This document shows, in pieces, positions 9,974 through 17,838 of a stretch of DNA of 20,533 bases (position 1 is its first letter; each line of letters begins with the position of its first letter). The notes beneath the pieces are model-generated. The model had not been told where the DNA came from and ran no database searches. It saw only the letters and a list, made by a program, of their open reading frames with translations. The position numbers and the translations under genes are program-made. Source of the DNA: Pseudomonas sp. (lineage in GTDB: Bacteria > Pseudomonadota > Gammaproteobacteria > Pseudomonadales > Pseudomonadaceae); NCBI GenBank assembly GCA_030654635.1, contig JAURXE010000708.1, positions 1 through 20,533 of the forward strand. The letters are read 5' to 3'.

Positions 9974-11332
9974 TCAGACTGCGTACAGCAGGAACTCGCG
10001 TTCCCAAGAGCTGATCACGCGTTTGAAGTTCTCGTGCTCGGCGCGTTTAACCGCGACGTAGCCGGTAATAAAGGAGGCACCCAGGTATTTCTCCAGGGCC
10101 TTGCAGTTTTCCATGCGCTCCAGTGCATCTTCGATGGTCAATGGCAAACGCAGGTTGCGCCGCTCATAACCACGACCTTTAACCGGGGCGCTGGGCTTAA
10201 TGCCTTCAACCATGCCGATATAACCGCACAGCAAGCTGGCCGCGATGGCCAGATACGGGTTGGCATCGGCGCCCGGCAAACGGTTTTCCACCCGACGGCT
10301 TTGCGGGCCGGCATCCGGTACGCGCAAACCAACGGTGCGGTTCTCTTCACCCCACTCGACGTTCACCGGCGCCGAGGTGTCCGGCAGGAAGCGACGGAAC
10401 GAGTTAACGTTCGGCGCAAACAGCGGCAACAACTCGGGGATGTACTTCTGCAGGCCGCCGATGTGATGCAGGAACAGGTCGTTCATGCTGCCATCGGCGT
10501 TGGAGAAGATGTTCTTGCCGGTTTTGATGTCGATAATGCTCTGGTGCAAGTGCATGGCACTGCCTGGCTGACCGGTCATGGGTTTAGCCATAAAGGTCGC
10601 GCCAACATTATGTTTCAGCGCCGCTTCACGCATGGTGCGTTTGAAGATCAGCACCTGGTCGGCCAACGACAGGGCGTCGCCGTGACGGAAGTTGATTTCC
10701 ATCTGCGCGGTGCCGTCTTCGTGGATCAGGGTGTCGAGATCCAGATTCTGCAGCTCACACCAGTCGTAGACGTCTTCGAACAGCGGATCGAATTCATTCG
10801 CAGCTTCGATGGAGAACGACTGCTTGCCGGTTTCGGCGCGGCCCGAGCGGCCAATCGGCGGCTGCAGCGGGAAATCCGGGTCTTCGCAGCGCTTGGTCAG
10901 GTAGAACTCCATTTCCGGCGCGACGATTGGCTGCCAACCTTTATCGCTGTACATCTTCAAGACTTTCTTGAGGATGTTACGCGGCGACAATTCAATCGGA
11001 TTGCCTTGCTTGTCGTACGTGTCGTGGATCACCTGGGCAGTGGGTTCGATCGCCCACGGTACGAGGAACACGGCATTTTCGTCCGGGCGGCAGACCATGT
11101 CGATATCGGCAGGGTCCAGCAGGTCGTAATAAATGTCGTCTTCCACGTAGTCGCCGGTGACAGTCTGCAGCAGTACGCTCTCCGGAAGGCGCATGCCCTT
11201 CTCGTCGAGGAACTTGTTGGTCGGCGAAATCTTGCCGCGGGCGATGCCGGTCAAGTCGCTGATCATGCATTCCACTTCGGTGATCTTGTTTTCTTTGAGC
11301 CAGCTGGTAAGCCGGTCGATTTTGCTAGTCAT
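9974..11332 (-). CDS. spuB: Gamma-glutamylpolyamine synthetase SpuB (glutamine synthetase-like)
   Basis: SpuB is an ATP-dependent ligase of the GS type III/PuuA-like group that joins glutamate to putrescine or a related polyamine in the gamma-glutamylation route. It has 452 residues. The N-terminal beta-grasp segment contains MISDLTGIARGK (23-34). The metal-site glutamates are in VAPEMEFYL (Glu140, Glu142) and AQMEINFRHG. ATFMAKPMTGQPGSAMHLHQ carries the conserved His, and RRFLPD, ENRTVGLRVP and RVENRLPGADANPYL carry the phosphate and substrate arginines. All expected catalytic positions look intact. The ribosome site (AGAGG) overlaps the end of the decayed spuA, whose stop lies 8 bp upstream, so the two were once tightly coupled. 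SpuB is now effectively the first intact gene of the operon. Confidence 0.92.
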   Translation of the reverse strand: MTSKIDRLTSWLKENKITEVECMISDLTGIARGKISPTNKFLDEKGMRLPESVLLQTVTGDYVEDDIYYDLLDPADIDMVCRPDENAVFLVPWAIEPTAQVIHDTYDKQGNPIELSPRNILKKVLKMYSDKGWQPIVAPEMEFYLTKRCEDPDFPLQPPIGRSGRAETGKQSFSIEAANEFDPLFEDVYDWCELQNLDLDTLIHEDGTAQMEINFRHGDALSLADQVLIFKRTMREAALKHNVGATFMAKPMTGQPGSAMHLHQSIIDIKTGKNIFSNADGSMNDLFLHHIGGLQKYIPELLPLFAPNVNSFRRFLPDTSAPVNVEWGEENRTVGLRVPDAGPQSRRVENRLPGADANPYLAIAASLLCGYIGMVEGIKPSAPVKGRGYERRNLRLPLTIEDALERMENCKALEKYLGASFITGYVAVKRAEHENFKRVISSWEREFLLYAV

Positions 11333-11340
11333 ACAAACCT

Positions 11341-11827
11341 CTAGGGGTGGGGAAACAGAGCTTGACTGATATAGCTAAGCTCAACGTTGACTCGCGCGCT
11401 TGCACAGGCTTCACCGAAAGCCTGAAAGAGTGCGAGGTGATGCGGATTTGCTACTACCTGCTACTTGGGATGCCACTGGGTAACAAGGACAAATACCAAG
11501 TACTGGCACGCCAGCGGTAATAGCAGCTTTAATTAAAGGCAGGATGAGGGTGTCGCGCTGCAAGTCATGTGCAGTGCCGGGGATGCTGCTGGGGTCGCAG
11601 TAATGATGCGACGCAACATTGGACAGCGAACTGGTAAACAGCAGGCCGTCGAGATTCGCCAGCAGCACCGGCAGGTCAAGCAGATCGCCGAGGGGCGGGA
11701 TCGCCAGCGGCAAATCACCGGCGCCAACAGCAACGTCGCGGACGTATTTGTCGCTAACAGCTTGGTACGAATGAAAACCGATCTGCGAGATGCAGGCGGT
11801 CACGCCAATCAACGGCAGGCGAGACAT
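11341..11827 (-). pseudogene. spuA: spuA remnant: gamma-glutamyl-GABA hydrolase with internal deletion and nonsense mutation
   Basis: An intact SpuA/PuuD (class I glutamine amidotransferase fold, about 250 aa) releases GABA from gamma-glutamyl-GABA. Here codons 1-113 read normally from the ATG at 11827 (MSRLPLIGVTAC onward), ending at the nucleophile Cys113 in VLGIC (11489-11491). Homology stops there. In a shifted frame, from 11478 down to a TAG at 11341-11343, the C-terminus is recognisable: QWHPK, an amber stop (11461-11463), then QVVANPHHLALFQAFGEACA. Roughly 100 residues between Cys and the Trp-His-Pro motif are missing. The expected Glu of WHPE is Lys (one base), and the following Trp codon is TAG (one base). 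Upstream, the family's TGSPSN loop reads TSSLSN, suggesting further relaxation. The surviving 138-codon frame ends at 11411 in unrelated residues. Family comparison is from memory. Confidence 0.9.
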
Positions 11828-11864
11828 GTGACACCCGTTTTATTGATGTTATGGGTTGCGACCG

Positions 11865-11893
11865 AGATTAGCCTTGTTCGATTTTTTACACAA
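11865..11893 (-). promoter_or_regulatory. Candidate sigma-70 promoter of the spu operon
   Basis: On the minus strand TTGTGT (11888-11893) and TAATCT (11865-11870) are separated by exactly 17 bp, the start point falling about 30 bp before the spuA ATG. The -35 is a partial match and the -10 a fair one. Since spuA is broken, this would now serve spuBCDEFGH. Confidence 0.45.
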
Positions 11894-12030
11894 TAGCCCT
11901 GTAAAGAATTAAACACACCGCCCACAACGGCAGGCTCAAGGACGCGGGACAAGCAGCTGAATTGCCTTGAAAAGCCCCAAAATTGGCCACGGAGCCCCTT
12001 TTTAGGGCACAATAGAAGCGCTCTTGACAG

Positions 12031-12075
12031 CGACTTTGGTTTAAGATTGACTCAAGTCGTGCCATTTGCATGATT
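12031..12075 (+). promoter_or_regulatory. Candidate spuI promoter with inverted repeat
   Basis: TTGACT (12047-12052) and ATGATT (12070-12075) lie 17 bp apart, and TG at 12067-12068 gives an extended -10. CGACTT (12031-12036) and AAGTCG (12054-12059) form an inverted repeat across the -35, a plausible operator. The 277-bp gap between spuA and spuI holds this and the divergent spu promoter, and no gene. Confidence 0.35.
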
Positions 12076-12104
12076 GATATTTTTAACAAAAAAGGTGTTG
12101 CATC

Positions 12105-13481
12105 ATGTCGGTTCCTCCGCGTGCCGTTCAGCTTAATGAAGCGAATGATTTTCTTAAGAAACATCCCGATGTGCAGTTCGTCGACCTGTTGATTGCCGAC
12201 ATGAACGGCGTTGTACGCGGCAAGCGCATTGATCGCGCTAGCCTGCACAAGGTTTACCAGCGCGGCATTAACCTGCCCGCCTCGCTATTTGCCCTCGACA
12301 TTAATGGTTCTACCGTTGAGAGCACCGGCCTTGGCCTGGATATCGGTGACTCCGATCGGGTCTGCTACCCAATCCCCAATACCCTGTGCAATGAGCCTTG
12401 GCAGAAGCGCCCTACCGCGCAACTGTTAATGACCATGCATGAGATGGAAGGCCAAGCCTTCTTTGCTGACCCGCGGGCTGTGCTGCAGCAAGTGATCAAC
12501 AAGTTCGATGCGCTGGGGCTAACCATTTGCGCGGCGTTCGAGTTGGAGTTTTACCTGATCGACCAAGCCAACGTGAACGGCCGACCACAGCCGCCCATGT
12601 CGCCGTTGTCAGGCAAGCGTCCACAATCCACTCAGGTCTACATGATCGATGATCTGGATGAATACGCCGAATGCCTGCAAGACATTCTCGAAGGCGCACA
12701 AGAGCAAGGCATCCCGGCCGATGCGGTAGTCAAGGAAAGCGCCCCGGCGCAGTTCGAGATCAACCTGCACCACGTCGCCGATCCGCTCAAGGCCTGCGAC
12801 TATGCGTTGCTACTCAAGCGTCTAGTGAAGAACATCGCCTACGACCATGAGATGGACACCACCTTCATGGCCAAGCCGTACCCGAACCAAGCGGGTAATG
12901 GTCTGCATGTGCATATCTCGATCCTCGACAAAGATGGCACCAATATCTTTAAGAGCGAAGATCCGGTAACCAACGATGCGCTGCGCCACGCGATCGGCGG
13001 CATCATTGAAACCATGCCGGCCTCGATGGCCTTCCTCTGCCCGAACGTCAATTCCTATCGCCGCTTCGGCGAGAAGTTTTTCGTGCCGACCTCGCCCACC
13101 TGGGGTATCGACAACCGCACCGTCGCGCTCCGCGTACCGAATGACACGGCCGATGCCGTGCGCATCGAACACCGCGTCGCCGGCGCCGATGCCAACCCGT
13201 ACCTGGTCATGGCCTCGGTACTGGCCGGCATCCACCACGGGCTGACCAACAAAATCGAACCGGGCGCGCCACTCGAAGGCAATGCCTACGAGCAGACCGA
13301 AGCCAGCCTGCCAAACAACCTGCGTGATGCACTGCGTGAGTTGGATGACAACGAAGTTATGGGCCGCTACATCGACCCGAAATACATCGATGTGTTCGTC
13401 GCCTGTAAAGAAAGCGAACTGGCGGAGTTTGAGTATTCAATCTCCGACCTCGAGTACAACTGGTACTTACACACGGTTTAA
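12105..13481 (+). CDS. spuI: Gamma-glutamylpolyamine synthetase SpuI (glutamine synthetase-like)
   Basis: SpuI is a second glutamine-synthetase-like ligase, paralogous to SpuB and divergent from it, for gamma-glutamylation of putrescine or other polyamines. It has 458 residues. Visible are LLIADMNGVVRGKRID (28-43), Glu147 and Glu149 in FELEFYL, AQFEINLHH, TTFMAKPYPNQAGNGLHVHI with the catalytic-site His, SYRRFGEKF, NRTVALRVPND and RIEHRVAGADANPYL. All metal and phosphate ligands appear present. The ATG at 12105 is preceded by AAGGTG about nine bases upstream. It is flanked by its own candidate promoter and a strong terminator, so it is monocistronic. The substrate split between SpuI and SpuB cannot be read from sequence. 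In P. aeruginosa both belong to the PauA set. Confidence 0.92.
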   Translation: MSVPPRAVQLNEANDFLKKHPDVQFVDLLIADMNGVVRGKRIDRASLHKVYQRGINLPASLFALDINGSTVESTGLGLDIGDSDRVCYPIPNTLCNEPWQKRPTAQLLMTMHEMEGQAFFADPRAVLQQVINKFDALGLTICAAFELEFYLIDQANVNGRPQPPMSPLSGKRPQSTQVYMIDDLDEYAECLQDILEGAQEQGIPADAVVKESAPAQFEINLHHVADPLKACDYALLLKRLVKNIAYDHEMDTTFMAKPYPNQAGNGLHVHISILDKDGTNIFKSEDPVTNDALRHAIGGIIETMPASMAFLCPNVNSYRRFGEKFFVPTSPTWGIDNRTVALRVPNDTADAVRIEHRVAGADANPYLVMASVLAGIHHGLTNKIEPGAPLEGNAYEQTEASLPNNLRDALRELDDNEVMGRYIDPKYIDVFVACKESELAEFEYSISDLEYNWYLHTV

Positions 13482-13492
13482 CCGCAGCATCC

Positions 13493-13521
13493 GACGCCGG
13501 CCTTAGTGCCGGCGTCTTTTT
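13493..13521 (+). terminator. Intrinsic terminator after spuI
   Basis: A perfect 9-bp stem GACGCCGGC/GCCGGCGTC with a 6-base loop is followed by five Ts, 11 bp after the spuI stop. It separates spuI from the following binding-protein gene. Confidence 0.93.
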
Positions 13522-13654
13522 ATCCGACATTTAGCTTTTTACCCAGCTCAACTCATGCGGCTGCAACGCCGTGGCCGAGTGAAAGGTTTTAGGGCCAAGG
13601 CTCACTGGCACTTGCGCGCAGCACTGACTGCGCCTTATCAATACGGAGATCGTT

Positions 13655-14713
13655 ATGCCGCGTTTTCTTGCTCTGCTTGCCCTGACTCTGGCGCCGTTGC
13701 TGGCCGCCGCCGAGGAGGTGATAAGCGTCTACAACTGGAACGACTACATCGCCCCCCAGGTGCTACTCGACTTTGAGAAAGAAACCGGCATTCGCGTCGA
13801 CTATCACACCTACAGTACCGCCGAAGAGCTCGCCACAGCCATGGCCAGCGGTACCGCTATCGACGTCGCGGTGCCCTCCCATGACGCACTGCCCGGGCTG
13901 ATCAAAGCTGCCAGTATTCAGCCACTGGATTTCAAGCTGCTACCCAACCGCAGTCACTTGGACAAACAGCTGCTGAGCAAACTGGCGGCCTTCGACACCA
14001 ACAACAAATACGCCATCCCCTATCTGTGGGGTTCGGTCGGCTTGGCGATCAATATTCCGGCGGCCGAACAGGCCTTCGGCGGACCGCTGCCGGACAGCTG
14101 GAGCGTGCTGTTCAATCCCGAGCAGAGTAAACGCCTGGCCAGTTGCGGCATGAGCGTGCTGGATGCCCGCGACGAAGTGCTCTCGGCCCTGATGAGTTAC
14201 CAGGGTCGCAGCTTGGCGCAGACCCCGCCGAGCCAGATGAAACGCAGTGGTGAGCTGCTGAATCAGCTGCGCCCCAACCTGCAGTATGTCGACAGCACCC
14301 GCTATATCGACGACCTGGCCAACGGCAAGTTGTGCGTCGCCTTCGCCTGGGTCGGCGATGCCCTGGCCGCAGCCAAAGCCGGCCAACCGGTAAAGTTTGT
14401 GGTGCCGCAAGAGGGCTCGATCCTGTTTATCGACAGCCTGGTAATCCCCAGAAGCGCCCGCCGCGCCGACCTAGCTCATAAGTTTATCGACTACCTGATG
14501 CAGCCCAAGGTCGCCGCCCTGATTACCACCGAGACGCTGTTCCCCAGTGCCAATGCCGATGCCAAGGAATTTCTCGATCCAAGCATTCGCGACCAACCAG
14601 GGCTGTATCCCGACCGCGACACCAAGCGCCGTTTAGCCGCACTCGAAGTGCTGCCCGAGAAGCTCGCGCCAATCCGTGATCAGATCTGGCAAAGCTTTAT
14701 TGCCGCTCCCTAA
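13655..14713 (+). CDS. PotF-like periplasmic polyamine-binding protein (third paralog)
   Basis: This is a secreted solute receptor related to SpuD/SpuE, in the position of P. aeruginosa PA0295. It has 352 residues. The ATG at 13655 has GGAG upstream. The signal peptide is about 1-19 (MPRFLALLALTLAPLLAAA). The ligand box is Trp28-Asn29-Asp30-Tyr31, with Asn where SpuD has Ser and SpuE Thr. VPSHDA keeps the pocket Ser, LDARDEV the acidic residue and FIDSLVIP the Asp. Other conserved stretches differ: YSTAEELATAMASG replaces the [13 protein letters not shown] type. The C-terminal WTKIKxGK is lost (it ends IWQSFIAAP). No permease gene is adjacent. It is followed after 57 bp by aguR and the agmatine genes, so agmatine or N-carbamoylputrescine is a plausible ligand (inference). 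It may borrow SpuFGH or act as a sensor. Confidence 0.85.
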   Translation: MPRFLALLALTLAPLLAAAEEVISVYNWNDYIAPQVLLDFEKETGIRVDYHTYSTAEELATAMASGTAIDVAVPSHDALPGLIKAASIQPLDFKLLPNRSHLDKQLLSKLAAFDTNNKYAIPYLWGSVGLAINIPAAEQAFGGPLPDSWSVLFNPEQSKRLASCGMSVLDARDEVLSALMSYQGRSLAQTPPSQMKRSGELLNQLRPNLQYVDSTRYIDDLANGKLCVAFAWVGDALAAAKAGQPVKFVVPQEGSILFIDSLVIPRSARRADLAHKFIDYLMQPKVAALITTETLFPSANADAKEFLDPSIRDQPGLYPDRDTKRRLAALEVLPEKLAPIRDQIWQSFIAAP

Positions 14714-14770
14714 CTTGCTCCGACGCCGTGACTAACGTCCAATAGCGACTCCCACGCCAAGGAGAGCCCC

Positions 14771-15403
14771 ATGTCACGCCCTGTCAGCAGCCGTAAACCG
14801 CGCGCCAGCAGCCAACTGCGAATCAGCGCCATACTCGCCGCGGCGCGCAGCTTGCTGGCCGAACAAGGGGTCAATAGCCTCTCGGTGTACAGTGTTGCCG
14901 AACGCGCGCAGATGCCACCGTCGTCGGTCTATCACTTCTTCGCCAGCGTACCGGCGATTCTTGAGGCGCTGACCGGCGAGATTCACGCGGCCTTTCGCGC
15001 TTGCTTGCAGCAACCCATAGACCACGCAGAGCTGCGTGACTGGCGCGACCTGTCACGCCTGGTCGAGGAGCGGATGCTGGCGATTTACGCCGCCGACCCG
15101 GCTGCCCGTCAGTTAATTCTCGCCCAGCACGGCCTGACCGAAGTCACCCAGGCCGACCGCCTGCACGACATCGAACTCGGCCAGTTAATGCAGGCGCTGT
15201 TCAACCGGCACTTCCAACTGCCCGCGCTGCCCGAGGAGGTCGATGTGTTTGCCCTGGCCATGGAGCTGGGCGACCGGGTGTACGCCCGCTCGGTGCAACA
15301 ACACGGACTGATCACCCCGCGCATGGCCGAGGAAGGCATGCGGGTGTTTGACGTTTACCTGGCCCTTTACCTGCCGCCGTTATTGCCTAAACGCGAGCAA
15401 TAA
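14771..15403 (+). CDS. aguR: TetR-family repressor AguR
   Basis: AguR is a transcriptional repressor of the agmatine genes. In P. aeruginosa AguR controls aguBA and responds to agmatine and N-carbamoylputrescine. It has 210 residues. The N-terminal TetR DNA-binding domain has the helix-turn-helix at about 38-57 (SVYSVAERAQMPPSSVYHFF). The remainder is the helical ligand-binding domain. The N-terminal 18 residues are basic and probably flexible. The ATG at 14771 has a strong ribosome site (AAGGAGAG). It follows the PotF-like gene by 57 bp on the same strand with no terminator between, so the two may be cotranscribed. The 184-bp gap after it carries a repeated motif likely to be its operator. 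Confidence 0.88.
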   Translation: MSRPVSSRKPRASSQLRISAILAAARSLLAEQGVNSLSVYSVAERAQMPPSSVYHFFASVPAILEALTGEIHAAFRACLQQPIDHAELRDWRDLSRLVEERMLAIYAADPAARQLILAQHGLTEVTQADRLHDIELGQLMQALFNRHFQLPALPEEVDVFALAMELGDRVYARSVQQHGLITPRMAEEGMRVFDVYLALYLPPLLPKREQ

Positions 15404-15404
15404 G

Positions 15405-15487
15405 CCGATATTTATCTGCAAATAAATCATAAATCGCGCATCGATAGATAAATACAGCTTTGAAGACCGATTTTTATCGGATATAAA
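15405..15487 (+). promoter_or_regulatory. aguB promoter with repeated motif, probable AguR operator
   Basis: TTGAAG (15460-15465) and TATAAA (15482-15487) are 16 bp apart. The spacer contains the palindrome CCGAT-TTTT-ATCGG (15467-15480). CCGATTTTTATC (15467-15478) repeats CCGATATTTATC (15405-15416) at 11 of 12 bases. An inverted GATAAATA (15447-15454) lies between them, plus a tandem ATAAATC pair (15422-15435). An operator inside the promoter spacer fits repression by the adjacent TetR regulator. About 100 bp then separate the promoter from aguB. Confidence 0.65.
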
Positions 15488-15587
15488 GTCAGCAAGTGCA
15501 TAGCGGTCTTACCGACTGACATGCCACGACCCTGCTCGTCTGCTAGCGTCAGATGGCCTCTTCAGCGCACCACTTGCGAGGTGTTTT

Positions 15588-16466
15588 ATGTCCCGTATCG
15601 TTTCTGTCGCCGCCACCCAGATGGCCTGCTCCTGGGATCGCGCCGCGAATCTCGCCAACGCCGAAAAACTGGTGCGCCAAGCTGCCGCCAAGGGCGCGCA
15701 GATCATCCTGATTCAAGAGCTGTTCGAGACCCCGTATTTCTGCCAGAAGCCAAATGCTGACTACCTGCAACTGGCGACCACGGTGGAAACCAACGCCGCC
15801 ATCGCGCACTTCCAGAAAGTCGCCAAAGAGTTGCAAGTGGTGTTGCCAATCAGCTTCTTCGAACTGGCCGGCCGCGCGCGCTTTAACAGCATCGCCATCA
15901 TCGATGCCGACGGCAGCAACCTCGGCACCTATCGTAAGAGCCATATCCCCGACGGCCCTGGCTACCACGAGAAGTACTACTTCAATCCCGGCGACACCGG
16001 CTTCAAAGTCTGGCAGACCCGCTACGCAAAAATCGGGGTGTGTATCTGCTGGGATCAGTGGTTCCCCGAGTGCGCGCGCAGCATGGCCCTGCTCGGTGCC
16101 GAGATCCTGTTCTACCCGACCGCCATCGGCAGTGAACCCCATGACAAGACCATCAGCTCGCGCGATCACTGGCAGCGCGTGCAACAAGGCCACGCCGGCG
16201 CCAACCTGATGCCGCTGATTGCCTCCAACCGCATCGGCAACGAGGAACAGGACGGCTACGACATCACCTTCTACGGCTCATCCTTTATCACCAATCAGTT
16301 TGGTGAAAAGGTCGAAGAACTCAACGAGACCGAAGAAGGCGTATTGGTACACAGCTTCGACCTCGATAAGCTGGAACATACCCGCAGCGCCTGGGGCAGT
16401 TTCCGTGATCGCCGGCCGAATCTGTATGGCCCGATCAAGACCCTGGATGGCCACCTAGAATCCTGA
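15588..16466 (+). CDS. aguB: N-carbamoylputrescine amidase AguB
   Basis: AguB is a nitrilase-superfamily enzyme that hydrolyses N-carbamoylputrescine to putrescine, ammonia and CO2 in the cytoplasm. It has 292 residues, the family length. The catalytic triad is visible as Glu44 in LIQELFETPYF, Lys117 in YRKSHIPDGPGY and Cys154 in GVCICWDQWFPE. The YHEKYYFNPGD segment and the C-terminal RDRRPNLY tail are typical of this subfamily rather than of generic nitrilases. It lies downstream of aguR and the candidate operator and upstream of aguA, in the P. aeruginosa order. The ATG at 15588 has a modest ribosome site (GAGG). Confidence 0.95.
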   Translation: MSRIVSVAATQMACSWDRAANLANAEKLVRQAAAKGAQIILIQELFETPYFCQKPNADYLQLATTVETNAAIAHFQKVAKELQVVLPISFFELAGRARFNSIAIIDADGSNLGTYRKSHIPDGPGYHEKYYFNPGDTGFKVWQTRYAKIGVCICWDQWFPECARSMALLGAEILFYPTAIGSEPHDKTISSRDHWQRVQQGHAGANLMPLIASNRIGNEEQDGYDITFYGSSFITNQFGEKVEELNETEEGVLVHSFDLDKLEHTRSAWGSFRDRRPNLYGPIKTLDGHLES

Positions 16467-16472
16467 GGCAAT

Positions 16473-16496
16473 CCGCGGGTGACACCCACCCTGCGG
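16473..16496. repeat. Stem-loop between aguB and aguA, REP-like
   Basis: CCGC-GGGTG and CACCC-T-GCGG pair with one bulged T and a 5-base loop. Read on the minus strand (GCAGGGTGGGTGTCACC) it resembles the left half of the repeat at 2339-2396 (GTAGGGCGGGTGTTAGTCC). It is probably a diverged copy of the same element, lodged in the 104-bp gap. Confidence 0.45.
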
Positions 16497-16570
16497 CGCT
16501 TGAGCGGATTCGCCTTCGACAAGTACTGGCTTCGCCCTAATTTTGGCTACTCCCTAAAAAGGTATCGCTA

Positions 16571-17677
16571 ATGACTACCCTGACCAGCACCCCACGCGAC
16601 GACGGCTTTCAGATGCCCGCCGAGTGGGCACCCCATAGCCAAACCTGGATGGTCTGGCCCGAGCGCCCCGACAACTGGCGCCTCGGTGGCAAGCCGGCGC
16701 AGGCCGCCTTCACGGCAGTGGCCAAGGCCATCGCCGAATTTGAACCGGTGACCGTCTGTGTATCTGCTGGGCAATATGACAATGCCCGTGCGCGCCTCAA
16801 CCACGGCAACATCCGCCTAGTGGAAATAACCACCGACGATGCCTGGGTGCGCGACACCGGCCCGACTTTCGTCACCAATGCCAAGGGTGAAGTACGCGGC
16901 GTCGACTGGACCTTCAACGCCTGGGGCGGCTTCGACGGCGGCCTTTATTGGCCCTGGCAGCGCGACGATCAGGTGGCGCGCAAGATCCTCGAGATCGAAG
17001 GCTGCGCCCGTTACCGCACCGAAGGCTTCGTACTGGAAGGCGGCTCGATTCATGTCGATGGCGAAGGCAGCCTGATCACCACCGAAGAGTGCCTGCTCAA
17101 CCGCAATCGCAATCCCGAGCTAAGCCGCGAGCAGATCGAAAGCCTGCTGCAAAAGCATCTGGCCATCGACACGGTGATCTGGCTGCCCGACGGCCTGTTC
17201 AATGACGAGACCGACGGCCATGTCGACAATTTCTGCTGCTACGTGCGTCCCGGCGAAGTGTTACTGGCCTGGACCGACGACCCGCAGAGCCCCAACTACC
17301 CGCGTTGCCAAGCGGCCATGGCGGTGCTGAGCAACACGCGTGACGCCAAGGGTCGCCAATTGATCGTGCACAAGATGCCGATCCCCGGCCCGCTGCACGC
17401 CACGGTTGAGGAATGCGCCGGCGTCGATGCCGCCGAAGGTACTCAGGAGCGCGACCCGTCGATTCGCCTGGCCGGCTCCTACGTGAACTTTTTGATCGTC
17501 AACGGCGGCATCATCGCGCCGAAATTCGACGACACGATGGACGTCGAAGCCGAAGCGATCTTGCAGCGCCTGTTCCCCGCACACCGGGTGGTCATGGTGC
17601 CAGGCCGCGAGATCCTGCTCGGCGGCGGCAATATCCACTGCATCACCCAGCAGCAACCGGCGCCCCACCCGCGCTGA
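16571..17677 (+). CDS. aguA: Agmatine deiminase AguA
   Basis: AguA is a guanidino-modifying enzyme (pentein fold) that converts agmatine to N-carbamoylputrescine and ammonia. It has 368 residues, as expected. Visible are [13 protein letters not shown] (27-39), WVRDTGPTF (92-100, substrate-binding Asp95), [11 protein letters not shown] (156-166), [10 protein letters not shown] (212-221, catalytic-site acid and His217) and the nucleophile Cys357 in [13 protein letters not shown]. The start ATG at 16571 is preceded by AAAAAGGT. The gap to aguB (104 bp) is filled by a repeat-like stem-loop, but no promoter or U-tract terminator is evident, so aguBA is probably one operon. Its product feeds AguB, and putrescine then goes to SpuC and SpuI/SpuB. 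Confidence 0.95.
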   Translation: MTTLTSTPRDDGFQMPAEWAPHSQTWMVWPERPDNWRLGGKPAQAAFTAVAKAIAEFEPVTVCVSAGQYDNARARLNHGNIRLVEITTDDAWVRDTGPTFVTNAKGEVRGVDWTFNAWGGFDGGLYWPWQRDDQVARKILEIEGCARYRTEGFVLEGGSIHVDGEGSLITTEECLLNRNRNPELSREQIESLLQKHLAIDTVIWLPDGLFNDETDGHVDNFCCYVRPGEVLLAWTDDPQSPNYPRCQAAMAVLSNTRDAKGRQLIVHKMPIPGPLHATVEECAGVDAAEGTQERDPSIRLAGSYVNFLIVNGGIIAPKFDDTMDVEAEAILQRLFPAHRVVMVPGREILLGGGNIHCITQQQPAPHPR

Positions 17678-17753
17678 GCAGTAGTCCCGCCCCTCAGGCC
17701 TTTGCGCGCGACTGAGCAAGCAGAGCCCGAGGGGGCGACCATCACCACGTCGT

Positions 17754-17780
17754 TCAAGCATTGGCACTTTACGCCGATAG
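17754..17780 (+). promoter_or_regulatory. Sigma-28 (FliA) promoter of the chemoreceptor gene
   Basis: TCAAG starting at 17754 and GCCGATAG at 17773-17780 match the flagellar consensus TAAA-N15-GCCGATAA in sequence and exact spacing (15 bp). Pseudomonas FliA sites often carry TCAAG in the -35. The chemoreceptor ATG lies 58 bp downstream, and aguA ends 76 bp upstream. Confidence 0.75.
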
Positions 17781-17838
17781 AATCCACACTGATTCGATCT
17801 GCAGCCAATCCTCTTGATGACGTGAAGAAGGTGCCCTG

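Noticed and set aside
10034..11344. A 436-codon open frame on the plus strand opposite spuB
   Set aside because: It lies wholly antisense to a gene with all glutamine-synthetase motifs. Its composition (rich in Gln, Arg, His, Val) is typical of the reverse complement of GC-rich coding DNA.
11411..11827. The 138-codon spuA frame as a functional short protein
   Set aside because: It lacks the catalytic His and Glu half of the amidotransferase fold, and its last 25 residues come from out-of-frame or junction sequence.
12006..12019. Possible sigma-54 site (GGCAC-N5-AAGC) upstream of spuI
   Set aside because: The GG-N10-GC spacing is met, but the -12 element is poor (AAGC instead of TTGC) and no activator site is evident. 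It is too weak to list.
12024..12047. Perfect TTGACA at 12024-12029 as the spuI -35
   Set aside because: The only -10-like sequence nearby (TAAGAT, 12042-12047) is 12 bp away, too close for a sigma-70 promoter.
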